Positions 6,970 to 14,355 are shown, counted from the stretch's first letter. The stretch is 14,875 nt of DNA from Deltaproteobacteria bacterium (GCA_019307165.1 JAFDKD010000120.1:1-14875), one strand, 5' to 3'. Notes: generated by a model from the letters alone, not told the origin. Program-made: numbers and translations.

Positions 6970-7479
6970 GTGTTCCGGATCGGTTTCGGATATGATGCCC
7001 ATCGTCTGGTGGAAGGCCGTGCCCTGATTCTCGGAGGCGTCGTCATTCCTCACGATCACGATCTCGGCCTGTCCGGACACTCCGATGCGGACGTGCTGAC
7101 CCATGCGGTCATCGACGCCCTTATCGGCGCGTTGGGCGAGGGAGACATCGGCAGGCACTTTCCCGATACGGACGCCGCCTATGAGGGAATATCGAGCATG
7201 ACGCTCCTCAGGAATGTGGCGTCCCTCGCCGCCCATGCGGGATACCGCTTGAACAACCTGGACGTCACCATCGTGGCGGAAAAACCGAAACTGGCGGCCT
7301 ATCTGCCGGAGATGGAAAACATGACGGCCGATGCCCTTTCGTGCCCGACGGACCGTGTAAACATCAAGGCCACCACCACCGAAGGCATGGGATTCTGCGG
7401 CACAAGTGAAGGCATGGCGGCCTACGCCGTCGTCGCCCTTATCCGTCAAGGACACGAAGGCGGCAAGAAAGCGGGCTAA
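6970..7479 (+). CDS. ispF: 2-C-methyl-D-erythritol 2,4-cyclodiphosphate synthase
   Basis: IspF closes the cyclic diphosphate in the non-mevalonate (MEP) pathway, turning CDP-methylerythritol phosphate into MEcPP with loss of CMP. The 169-residue length is slightly above the usual 155-160. Metal ligands are visible as D9 and H11 in GYDAHR and H45 in GHSDADVLTHA (36-46). DIGRHFPDTD (59-68) and KATTTEGMGFCG (133-144) are the substrate loops. The GTG start has AAAGGAG 5 bases upstream. ispF-cysS adjacency is common in bacteria. Here the two genes are separated by a 237-base spacer filled with repeats. A T7 run directly follows the stop, but no strong stem precedes it. ispD is not in the window. 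Confidence 0.96.
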   Translation: MFRIGFGYDAHRLVEGRALILGGVVIPHDHDLGLSGHSDADVLTHAVIDALIGALGEGDIGRHFPDTDAAYEGISSMTLLRNVASLAAHAGYRLNNLDVTIVAEKPKLAAYLPEMENMTADALSCPTDRVNIKATTTEGMGFCGTSEGMAAYAVVALIRQGHEGGKKAG

Positions 7480-7495
7480 TTTTTTTGACAGCATA

Positions 7496-7558
7496 ACCCG
7501 GCTTCCCTAAAGGACAGCTTCCCTCTTCGTCCGTCGGGACGGACTACGCCGTGACAAG
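7496..7558 (+). repeat. Dispersed intergenic element, copy A (with insert)
   Basis: The left part (7496-7519) matches 11192-11215 in 22 of 24 positions; the right part CTACGCCGTGACAAG (7544-7558) matches 11214-11228 in 14 of 15. Compared with copy B it has 26 extra bases at 7520-7545, which carry the perfect inverted repeat GTCCGTC/GACGGAC (7529-7544). It begins 16 bases after the ispF stop and is followed by 7-base arrays. Confidence 0.7.
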
Positions 7559-7588
7559 TGCCGCGGCAGGCAGGTGTCGGGTGCTTTT

Positions 7589-7701
7589 GTTCTTCGTTCC
7601 TGGTTCTTTGTTCATGCAGGGTGTTATCCGTTAACTGATAACCGAAATCCGACTTCAATCTTCAATTCGCAATCGCCAATAATCGATCATCAATAATCAA
7701 T
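7589..7701. repeat. Three consecutive degenerate 7-base arrays upstream of cysS
   Basis: Array 1: four heptads beginning with GTTC start at 7589, 7596, 7603 and 7610. Array 2: four heptads start at 7624, 7631, 7638 and 7645, of the type TTAACTG, with CCG endings in three of them. Array 3: seven heptads start at 7653 and then every 7 bases to 7695. Each ends in AAT, except one in GAT, with the consensus NNNCAAT. The phase is exact within each array; one extra base (7652) separates arrays 2 and 3. Array 3 ends two bases before the cysS ribosome-binding site, so it would lie in the cysS leader or promoter. Confidence 0.75.
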
Positions 7702-7716
7702 CCAAAGGGGGGTTCA

Positions 7717-9198
7717 TTGGCGCTTAAGCTCTACAACACGGCTACCAGACACAAAGAGGGATTCATCCCTCTGGAAAAGGGAAAAATCGGTATTTACGTC
7801 TGCGGGGTGACCGTTTATGACCTCTGCCATATCGGACATGCCCGGTCCGCCATTGTATTCGACGTGCTGGTGAGGTATTTGCGCGCCAGGGGCCATGACG
7901 TGACATACGTGCGCAACTTCACTGACGTGGACGATAAGATTATCGCCAGGGCCAATGAGTTGGGAAAGTCCACCGACGCCCTGGCCCAGGAGTATATAGA
8001 CGCCTTCTACGACGACATGGGCAAGCTCGACGTGCTGAAGGCCGATCGGGAACCGAGGGCCACCGAGCATATCGCCGGCATGATCGAAATGATCGAAACC
8101 CTGATCGAGCGGGGGAACGCCTATGCGGCGGACGGCGATGTGTACTTTTCCGTTGAGAGCTACGGCGGATATGGCGGACTGTCGGGCAGAAAGCTGGACG
8201 ATATGGAAGCGGGCAGCAGGATCGCCGTGGACGACAAAAAGCGGCACCCCATGGATTTCGTGCTGTGGAAACCCGCGAAGCCGGGAGAACCCCAATGGGA
8301 GAGCCCCTGGGGTCCCGGGAGGCCCGGCTGGCACATGGAATGCTCGGTCATGAGCAATCATTTTCTGGGCGCCTCCTTCGACATCCACGGCGGGGGCAAG
8401 GACCTGCTCTTTCCCCATCACGAGAACGAAAGGGCCCAGTCCGTGTGCGCCAACGGCGGAGGCTTCGCCGCCTACTGGGTGCACAACGGGTTTGTTACCG
8501 TGGAATCGGAGAAAATGTCCAAGTCCCTCGGCAATTTCCTCACCATCCGGGATGCCTTGAAGTCTTACCATCCCGAGGTCCTGCGCATCTTTCTCCTGTC
8601 CAAGCACTACCGCTCCCCGCTTGATTTCACCGCCGCCGGGGTTTCCGATCTGCAGTCCGGCCTGGCAAGGATATACAGGACCCGGCAGCGGCTGAACGAC
8701 CTCATCGGCCCTTCGGAACCGGCGGACGCCGCCTCCGGCGCGGCGCCCTTCCTGTCGGACGAAAACCCGTCCGCCGACTGGCGCGAAGACCCGTTTATGG
8801 AACGATTCGTTCAGACGCTGAACGACGACCTCAATACGGCCGGCGCCATCGGCCTCGTCTTCGAAAAGATCAGGGAAATGAACCGTGTCATGGATTCGGG
8901 CAACGGCGAACTCGACGAAGCGGCCCGCGCAAGTCTGTCCCGGGACCGTGCCATGATCTCCCTGGCCGGCCGCGTCCTGGGTCTGTTTCAACAGGACCCG
9001 GAAGCCTTTTTCAACGCCCTGTCCGAGGGGGCGCCCGAGGTCGATCCGGCTGAAGTGGAAACCTTGATCAGGGAAAGGACCGACGCCCGTTCGGCCAAGG
9101 ACTGGGCACTGGCGGACCGCATCCGGGACCGCCTCAAGGACATGGGGGTCGTGCTGGAAGACGGGCCGGGGGGGACCACCTGGAGGCTGGATGTTTGA
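7717..9198 (+). CDS. cysS: Cysteinyl-tRNA synthetase
   Basis: This class I aminoacyl-tRNA synthetase charges tRNA-Cys in the cytoplasm. The 493 residues fit the family (E. coli 461). The HIGH motif is at 38-41, KMSKS at 266-270, and the zinc site that selects cysteine is complete: C29, C209, H234 and E238. The C-terminal segment (about 445-493), with DARSAKDWALADRIRDRLKD, is the usual anticodon-binding helical end. The TTG start is preceded by AAAGGGGGG (7704-7712) with a short spacing; no nearby ATG in frame offers a better choice. The last 8 bases overlap uvrB, so the two genes form an operon. The immediate upstream spacer consists of 7-base arrays. Confidence 0.96.
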   Translation: MALKLYNTATRHKEGFIPLEKGKIGIYVCGVTVYDLCHIGHARSAIVFDVLVRYLRARGHDVTYVRNFTDVDDKIIARANELGKSTDALAQEYIDAFYDDMGKLDVLKADREPRATEHIAGMIEMIETLIERGNAYAADGDVYFSVESYGGYGGLSGRKLDDMEAGSRIAVDDKKRHPMDFVLWKPAKPGEPQWESPWGPGRPGWHMECSVMSNHFLGASFDIHGGGKDLLFPHHENERAQSVCANGGGFAAYWVHNGFVTVESEKMSKSLGNFLTIRDALKSYHPEVLRIFLLSKHYRSPLDFTAAGVSDLQSGLARIYRTRQRLNDLIGPSEPADAASGAAPFLSDENPSADWREDPFMERFVQTLNDDLNTAGAIGLVFEKIREMNRVMDSGNGELDEAARASLSRDRAMISLAGRVLGLFQQDPEAFFNALSEGAPEVDPAEVETLIRERTDARSAKDWALADRIRDRLKDMGVVLEDGPGGTTWRLDV

Positions 9199-11185
9199 GA
9201 TCGTCACGGACCTCGAACCGTGCGGAGATCAGCCTCACGCCATCGACGTCCTTTCGGAAGGCATCACCCGGGGTGAGTCCCATCTTGTATTGCTGGGAGT
9301 GACCGGTTCGGGAAAGACCTTCACCATGGCGCAGCTCATCGCCAGGGTGCAGAAAACCACGCTCGTCATCGCGCCCAACAAGACACTGGCCGCCCAACTC
9401 TACGGCGAACTGAAGGGTCTCTTTCCCAACAACGCCGTGGCATATTTTGTCAGCTACTACGACTACTACCAGCCCGAAGCCTATATTCCCCAGAGCGACA
9501 CCTACATCCAGAAAGACTCCCACATCAACGAGCAAATCGACAAAATGCGTCACGCCGCCACCCGGGCACTGCTCGACCGGGACGACACCATCATCGTCGC
9601 CAGCGTCTCGTGCATATACGGCCTGGGGTCTCCCGAGGTCTACCACGACATGATCCTCTACGTGGAAAGCGGTTCGGAGTTGGCCCGGGAGGACGCCGTC
9701 CGAAAGCTGGTGGACATTCACTACGAACGCGGAGACGTGGACTTTTACAGGGGCCGGTTCCGCGCGCGGGGCGACGTGTTGGACGTCTACCCGGTGCATG
9801 AGGAAGACCGGGCCGTGCGGCTCAATTTTTTTGGGGACGAGGTGGAGTCCATACAGGAAATCGATCCCCTGACCGGCAGGGTGATCGGCGCCCTGAACCG
9901 GATCACCATCTACCCGGCCACCCACTATGTGACCACCACGGAGATCCGGGAACGGGCCATAAAAAACGTCCTGGAGGAACTGGATCAACAGATCGCCCGT
10001 TTTCGCGAACTTGGCAAGCTGTTGGAAGCCCAGCGGATCGAGGAACGGACCCGATTCGACCTGGAGATGATGGTGGAGATGGGCTACTGCCACGGCATCG
10101 AGAACTACTCCCGGCACCTGACCGGCCGCGCCCGGGGGGAGGCCCCGCCCACGCTCCTGGACTACTTCCCCAGGGACTTTCTGGTTATCATCGACGAAAG
10201 CCACATGACCATTCCCCAGCTGGTGGGCATGTCCCGGGGAGACCGATCGCGCAAGGAAAACCTGGTGCGGTACGGGTTCCGCCTTCCTTCGGCCCTGGAC
10301 AACCGCCCCTTGAACTTTGAGGAGTTCACCGAAAAGGTCGGGCAAACCCTGTATGTATCGGCCACGCCGGGACCTTACGAACTGGAAAAGGCCCAGGTGG
10401 TGGCCGAGCAGATCATCCGGCCCACGGGATTGATCGATCCGGATATTGTTATCAGGCCCGCTGAAAACCAGGTGGACGAATTGCTCGAATGGATCCATGG
10501 GACCGTGGAGCGAAACGAGCGGGTCCTGGTGACCACGCTGACCAAACGGATGGCCGAGGACCTCACCGAATACCTGTCGGACCTGGGCGTCAAGGTCCGC
10601 TACATGCATTCCGACATCAAGACCATCGAGCGCATGGAAATCATCCGGGACCTTCGCCTGGGGGTCTTTGACGTGCTGGTGGGCATCAATCTGCTCAGGG
10701 AGGGGCTCGACCTGCCGGAGGTGTCCCTGGTAGCCATCCTGGACGCGGACAAGGAGGGGTTTCTCCGATCTGAGCGGTCGCTGATCCAGACCTGCGGGAG
10801 GGCGGCGCGGAACATCCACGGCACCGTGGTGTTTTTCGCGGATGAGATGACGGGGTCCATCCGAAGGGCCGTAGATGAATGCGAGCGGCGGCGGAAGCTG
10901 CAGGTGGTTTACAACGAACGGCATAACATCACGCCCACGACCATCACCAAAAATATCGACAACGTCCTGGGTTCTGCCTATGAGGCGGATTACGCGACCA
11001 TGCCGGCCGTGGGTGAGTCCGAGGCCCCATACCGGACGCCGGGGGAATTGGATCGGGCTATCCGGGAATTGACGGACAGGATGCACACCGCGGCGGCGGA
11101 CCTTGAATTCGAGAAAGCGGCGAGGCTGCGGGACCGGATAAGGGAACTGGAGGCCAGGGAACTGGAGGTACGGGCGCCGGAGTGA
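9191..11185 (+). CDS. uvrB: UvrABC system protein B (excision nuclease subunit)
   Basis: UvrB is the damage-verification helicase-like subunit of nucleotide excision repair. It is loaded by UvrA and then recruits UvrC. The 664 residues match the family (E. coli 673). Walker A GVTGSGKT is at 36-43, the beta-hairpin region YYDYYQPEAYIPQSDTYIQ at 89-107, DESH at 335-338, the helicase motif TLTKRMAEDL near 455 and INLLREGLDLPE near 499. The UVR domain DLEFEKAARLRDRIRELE lies in the last 30 residues. The ATG at 9191 overlaps the cysS end by 8 bases and has GGAGG four bases upstream inside cysS, consistent with translational coupling. I saw no LexA-box-like site. Confidence 0.97.
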   Translation: MFEIVTDLEPCGDQPHAIDVLSEGITRGESHLVLLGVTGSGKTFTMAQLIARVQKTTLVIAPNKTLAAQLYGELKGLFPNNAVAYFVSYYDYYQPEAYIPQSDTYIQKDSHINEQIDKMRHAATRALLDRDDTIIVASVSCIYGLGSPEVYHDMILYVESGSELAREDAVRKLVDIHYERGDVDFYRGRFRARGDVLDVYPVHEEDRAVRLNFFGDEVESIQEIDPLTGRVIGALNRITIYPATHYVTTTEIRERAIKNVLEELDQQIARFRELGKLLEAQRIEERTRFDLEMMVEMGYCHGIENYSRHLTGRARGEAPPTLLDYFPRDFLVIIDESHMTIPQLVGMSRGDRSRKENLVRYGFRLPSALDNRPLNFEEFTEKVGQTLYVSATPGPYELEKAQVVAEQIIRPTGLIDPDIVIRPAENQVDELLEWIHGTVERNERVLVTTLTKRMAEDLTEYLSDLGVKVRYMHSDIKTIERMEIIRDLRLGVFDVLVGINLLREGLDLPEVSLVAILDADKEGFLRSERSLIQTCGRAARNIHGTVVFFADEMTGSIRRAVDECERRRKLQVVYNERHNITPTTITKNIDNVLGSAYEADYATMPAVGESEAPYRTPGELDRAIRELTDRMHTAAADLEFEKAARLRDRIRELEARELEVRAPE

Positions 11186-11191
11186 GGACAG

Positions 11192-11230
11192 ACCCGGCTT
11201 CGCTAAAGGGCAGCTACGCCGTGGCAAGGG
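11192..11230 (+). repeat. Dispersed intergenic element, copy B
   Basis: The left block (11192-11215) contains CGGCTTCGCTA and matches copy A (7496-7519) in 22 of 24 positions. The right block CTACGCCGTGGCAAG (11214-11228) matches copy A in 14 of 15. Here the two blocks run together without the 26-base insert of copy A. The element begins 6 bases after the uvrB stop and is followed, as in copy A, by a 7-base array. Confidence 0.7.
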
Positions 11231-11250
11231 GCAGAGGGCGGAATACAGAA

Positions 11251-11319
11251 AATATCGAATGTCGAACAAGGAATGTCGAAGGGACGGTGGGGCAGGGGAA
11301 TTCGGATTTCGGAATGCGG
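11251..11319. repeat. Two degenerate 7-base arrays downstream of uvrB
   Basis: Four heptads start at 11251, 11258, 11265 and 11272; three have the form AATRTCG. After a gap, three more start at 11299, 11306 and 11313, with the form AWTNCGG (AATTCGG, ATTTCGG). Spacing is exactly 7 bases in each. Confidence 0.6.
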
Positions 11320-11334
11320 TTAATAGTTATCTGT

Positions 11335-11365
11335 TTTTAGGCAAGGGATAATCTTTGCCTTTTTC
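11335..11365 (+). terminator. Probable intrinsic terminator of cysS-uvrB
   Basis: AGGCAA (11339-11344) pairs with TTGCCT (11355-11360) and is followed by a T-run to 11364. It lies about 150 bases after the uvrB stop. Only the plus-strand orientation has a U-tract, so it serves cysS-uvrB and not fabD. Confidence 0.6.
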
Positions 11366-11440
11366 TATCCGAATTTTACTAAACTACTAGCCGATAAATA
11401 TGAAAGTATCAATTTGTCCGCACTTGATGTTATCAAATCC

Positions 11441-11496
11441 TAAATTTTAATTTCTAATTTCTAAATGTTCAATTCTCAATCATCAATCTTCAACGC
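11441..11496. repeat. Eight-unit 7-base array running into the 3' end of fabD
   Basis: Eight heptads start every 7 bases from 11441 to 11490. The first four begin with TAA (for example TAATTTC twice in a row), the last four with TCAA. The array includes the fabD stop codon (11476-11478) and its last few codons, so the protein's C-terminal residues KIDD are encoded by repeat units. Confidence 0.8.
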
Positions 11497-12465
11497 CTCC
11501 ATGGTCTTTTCCAACGACGCCGGGTCCTCCACGTTCAGGGCGGGAATGCTCGGCGCAATTTCCCTGAGCATGTTGGTGAGCACCTTCTTCGGCCCCACCT
11601 CGATGAAAAGGTCCGCCCCGCCGGCCACGATTTTCTCCATGGCGCCCCGCCAGTTGACGGGCTGAAAAATCTGATGGTATCCCTCGTCCCGGATATGCCT
11701 CGGGTCCACGATGGCATCGGTGGTCACGTTGGCCACGATAGGCCGGGAGAGGATATCGAACGTGGTCTTGTTCAGCGCCCTTTTGAACTTTTCGGCGCCG
11801 GGACGCATGATGGGCGTATGAAAGGGCCCCTCCACCTTGAGCAGGGTCGAGGCCATGCCTTCGCTTTTCAGTTCCTTTGCCAATTCGCCCAATCGTTGCT
11901 TGGACCCGCCCACCACGATCTGCTTTTTGGTGTTGTTCACGGTGATGTAGACATTGTATTCCTTGCACTTGGCGCAGAGCTGGTCGTAGTCCAGTTCCTT
12001 TTTCCTGCCCAGAACGGCCATGAGCCCGGCGCCCGGGTACCCCTTCCCCACATCGGTCATGCACCTGGCCCTTGTTTGCACCAGATCCACGGCGGCCTCG
12101 AACGTCATGGCGCCCGTGATCAGCAGTGCCGTGTACTCTCCGAGGCTGTGCCCCGCGGCCAGGAAAACAATCAGTTCCAACCCCTGCGCCCGGCAGCTTT
12201 CTTCCAGTACGCGGTAACAGGCGTAAGACGTGACCATGATAGCGGGCTGCGTGTAAATGGTCTTGTTGAGGTCCGCCTTGTGCCGGATCACCGCACCGAG
12301 TGCATGTTTCTTGAAACACACGTTGGCCAGATCGTATCCGAGCACGTCGCTCGCTTTGTCATAAATGTCGCGGACAAAGGGATAGGTGTCGTAGAATTCC
12401 TTTCCCATGCCGATATACTGGGACCCCTGCCCGGGGCAAACCAACGCGATTTTCCGGTATTTCAT
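11476..12465 (-). CDS. fabD: Malonyl-CoA:acyl carrier protein transacylase
   Basis: FabD moves the malonyl group from CoA to ACP for fatty acid elongation. The 329 residues are slightly longer than the usual 305-315. The N-terminal VCPGQGSQYIGMG (9-21) is the standard start of the fold. The active-site serine is S107 in GHSLGEY and the partner histidine is H216 in GPFHTP. GGADLFIEVGPKKVLTNM near 288-305 is the conserved C-terminal segment. The ribosome-binding site is weak. The stop codon and last codons lie within a 7-base repeat array. It is downstream of, and in the same direction as, the MatB-like ligase (238-base gap), with its own probable promoter. Other fab genes and acpP are not adjacent. 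Confidence 0.95.
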   Translation of the reverse strand: MKYRKIALVCPGQGSQYIGMGKEFYDTYPFVRDIYDKASDVLGYDLANVCFKKHALGAVIRHKADLNKTIYTQPAIMVTSYACYRVLEESCRAQGLELIVFLAAGHSLGEYTALLITGAMTFEAAVDLVQTRARCMTDVGKGYPGAGLMAVLGRKKELDYDQLCAKCKEYNVYITVNNTKKQIVVGGSKQRLGELAKELKSEGMASTLLKVEGPFHTPIMRPGAEKFKRALNKTTFDILSRPIVANVTTDAIVDPRHIRDEGYHQIFQPVNWRGAMEKIVAGGADLFIEVGPKKVLTNMLREIAPSIPALNVEDPASLEKTMEALKIDD

Positions 12466-12567
12466 GATGTGCCGCTCTGTTTCGGGTTGAACTTCGGAGC
12501 CGGCTGAAGGCCCGCCCCATTTCGCGTTAAGACGCCGCGCATGCCGTTTGTCGCACGAAGTCCGGAG

Positions 12568-12596
12568 AGATTAGTGAAAAAGGCATCAGGTGTCAA
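12568..12596 (-). promoter_or_regulatory. Probable promoter of fabD
   Basis: On the minus strand a perfect TTGACA (12596-12591) is followed after 17 bases by TAATCT (12573-12568), which matches the -10 consensus in only three positions. A second perfect TTGACA lies upstream at 12620-12615. The transcript would have a leader of about 95 bases. Confidence 0.45.
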
Positions 12597-12667
12597 GTTG
12601 TCTTGCCTGAGCTTTGTCAACCATGAACGGGCTGCCGTTCCAAACGTTCACGGAGGGATATTTTCTC

Positions 12668-12702
12668 TCGCAACGCGCAACCGGCAACAAACAACTCACA
12701 AA
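12668..12702. repeat. Five-unit 7-base array abutting the stop of the MatB-like gene
   Basis: Five heptads start at 12668, 12675, 12682, 12689 and 12696; the first four have the form NNNCAAC (GCGCAAC, CGGCAAC). The array ends one base before the stop codon of the minus-strand CoA ligase gene (12704-12706). Confidence 0.7.
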
Positions 12703-12703
12703 G

Positions 12704-14233
12704 TCAGCTTTCAAACAACGTCTTCACCTCATCCGTCAACACCTTGCCCATGGCGTTTTTGGGCAGTTCGTCCACAAACCGGATTTCCTTGGGGCACTTC
12801 CAATCGTGAAGCTGCTTTTTGCAGCGGTCCTTGACGTCCTGTGCCTCGATCCCGTGTCCGGGTCCGGCGACCACGGCGGCCACCACCTTCTCGCCCCACC
12901 TGTCGTCGGGTATGCCCACCACGCACGATTCGGCCACGTGATCAAACCCGTTGATGACCGCCTCCACCTCCTTGGGCGATATATTTTCTCCGCCCGAGAT
13001 GATGATGTGCTTGATACGGTCCGTCAGGTAATAATACCCGTCCTCATCCACATTTCCCAGGTCCCCGGTGCGGAACCAGCCGGCTTCGAAGGCGTCCGCC
13101 GTCTCCTCGGGCTTGCGCCAGTAGCCGGGAGAAATGCCCGGCCCCTTGAGCCGGATCTCCCCGGTTTCCCCCGGGGTCTTGTCCGCGCCGGATGCCGGAT
13201 CGACGATCCGGGCCTCCAGACCGGGAAGCGGCAGGCCGATGGAACCCGGCTTGCGGGCGCCGTGGATCGGGTTGGAAAAGTTCATGCCGGTCTCGGACAT
13301 GCCCTCGCGCTCCACCGGCTCCTTGCCGAAAACCCGCTTGATCCGTTCGAAGTCCCGGGGCAGCAGCGGGGCCGACCCGGAGGTCCACAGCCTGATATGG
13401 TCGAAGTCGTACCCTTTTCCCTCTGCGTAAGCGAGCAACTTGGCGTACATGGACGGGACGGCCATAAATACCGAGCACGCTTTCCCCCCGGTGTCGCCGA
13501 CCAGGGCGCCCGTGACTTTTTCCGGGTCAAAGACATCGAGCATCGCCACGCTCGAACCGGCCATGAGCGCAGTGTTCAGGGCGAAGCAGAGCCCGTGGAC
13601 GTGAAAGAGAGGGAGCGCGTGGCACAGCACGTCGGCCTCGGTGATTTCCCAAATCCGGATGATATTTCCGGCGTCGTGGACCAGGTTTTCCTGGGTCAGC
13701 ACGGCCCCCTTGGGCGCGCCGGTGGTCCCCGAAGTATAGATGATGAGCCCGGGGTCTTCCGGCCCGATGTCGGCATCGGGGGCCCAATCCGGGCTCGACC
13801 TGAAAAAATCGATCTCCCGGTAGGGCCTGCCGGGATCTACAAGCAGGGTGCGACAATCCGGATCTATCTCGTCCACCACGGGTTTCTGGTCGGGCCCCAG
13901 CACGATCAGGGCGGCCTCCGCATCTCCGGCCAGATAGGCCATTTCCGCTGCCTTGAAACCCGGGTTGAGGGGCACGGCAACGGCCCCGATCTTTTGAAGG
14001 CCCAGGAACGCCGTCACCAGGACCAGCGATTTTTCCAGGTGCAGGATCACCCTGTCCCCCTTGCAAACCCCCATGTCCAGAAAGGCATGGGCCGCTCGGT
14101 TGGCGTCGCGGTCCAGGTCGCCGTAGGTGATGTCGGTCTCTATCCGGCCGTGCCGGAGAAAACGAATGGCCGTCTTGTCCCTCCGGGCGGCAAAGCTTTG
14201 CGCAAAACATTGGCTCAGGGTTTTGCAGGGCAT
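12704..14233 (-). CDS. Acyl-CoA synthetase, probably MatB-like malonyl/methylmalonyl-CoA synthetase
   Basis: This 509-residue ANL-family enzyme activates a carboxylic acid with ATP and joins it to CoA. Core motifs are present: the P-loop YTSGTTGAPKG at 166-176, LPLFHVHG at 207-214, EREGMSETG at 308-316, the hinge region GWFRTGDLGNVDEDGYYYLTDR at 385-406 and the catalytic lysine K497 in PKNAMGKVL. The stretch MSETGMNFSNPIHGARKPG (312-330), followed by GLPLPG, resembles malonyl-CoA synthetases (MatB, ACSF3: SNPxxGxRxPG), where an arginine in this area reads the second carboxylate. Its position upstream of fabD supports a malonate role. Other short or medium-chain acids are possible. The first aromatic residue of the usual ERYGMTE is Glu here (EREG). 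The start ATG has GAGAG upstream. Confidence 0.82.
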   Translation of the reverse strand: MPCKTLSQCFAQSFAARRDKTAIRFLRHGRIETDITYGDLDRDANRAAHAFLDMGVCKGDRVILHLEKSLVLVTAFLGLQKIGAVAVPLNPGFKAAEMAYLAGDAEAALIVLGPDQKPVVDEIDPDCRTLLVDPGRPYREIDFFRSSPDWAPDADIGPEDPGLIIYTSGTTGAPKGAVLTQENLVHDAGNIIRIWEITEADVLCHALPLFHVHGLCFALNTALMAGSSVAMLDVFDPEKVTGALVGDTGGKACSVFMAVPSMYAKLLAYAEGKGYDFDHIRLWTSGSAPLLPRDFERIKRVFGKEPVEREGMSETGMNFSNPIHGARKPGSIGLPLPGLEARIVDPASGADKTPGETGEIRLKGPGISPGYWRKPEETADAFEAGWFRTGDLGNVDEDGYYYLTDRIKHIIISGGENISPKEVEAVINGFDHVAESCVVGIPDDRWGEKVVAAVVAGPGHGIEAQDVKDRCKKQLHDWKCPKEIRFVDELPKNAMGKVLTDEVKTLFES

Positions 14234-14273
14234 ATTGCTCTCTCAATAGTAAAAGCCGGGCACATAGAAAATA

Positions 14274-14325
14274 GGCTGAGGTTAAGGCTAAGGTTGAGGA
14301 AAAGAAAGGTTAAGGTTAAGGCTAA
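14274..14325 (+). repeat. 6-base degenerate tandem array, forward orientation
   Basis: Hexads of the form GGYTRA (GGTTAA, GGCTAA, GGTTGA) start at 14274, 14280, 14286 and 14292. After a degraded hexad and a 4-base phase slip they resume at 14308, 14314 and 14320. The array lies about 40 bases upstream of the CoA ligase start codon. Confidence 0.7.
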
Positions 14326-14355
14326 GCAAGGGTTCACAGAATGTACAATTCATTC

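Noticed and set aside
7471..7486. An intrinsic terminator at the T7 run after ispF
   Set aside because: The T-run is good, but only weak, G-T-containing stems with large loops can be drawn in front of it.
7589..7701. A CRISPR array or leader
   Set aside because: There is no constant repeat of 24 or more bases with unique spacers and no cas gene; the signal is a 7-base period only.
7714..9207. A 497-residue minus-strand frame across cysS
   Set aside because: Same reason: a codon-bias shadow of cysS, with no start signal and no family similarity.
9134..11269. A 711-residue open frame on the minus strand across uvrB
   Set aside because: It is the mirror of a GC-biased real gene. The sense strand encodes an unmistakable UvrB with all motifs, and the antisense frame has a repetitive His/Pro/Gly/Val composition and no ribosome-binding site or recognisable domain.
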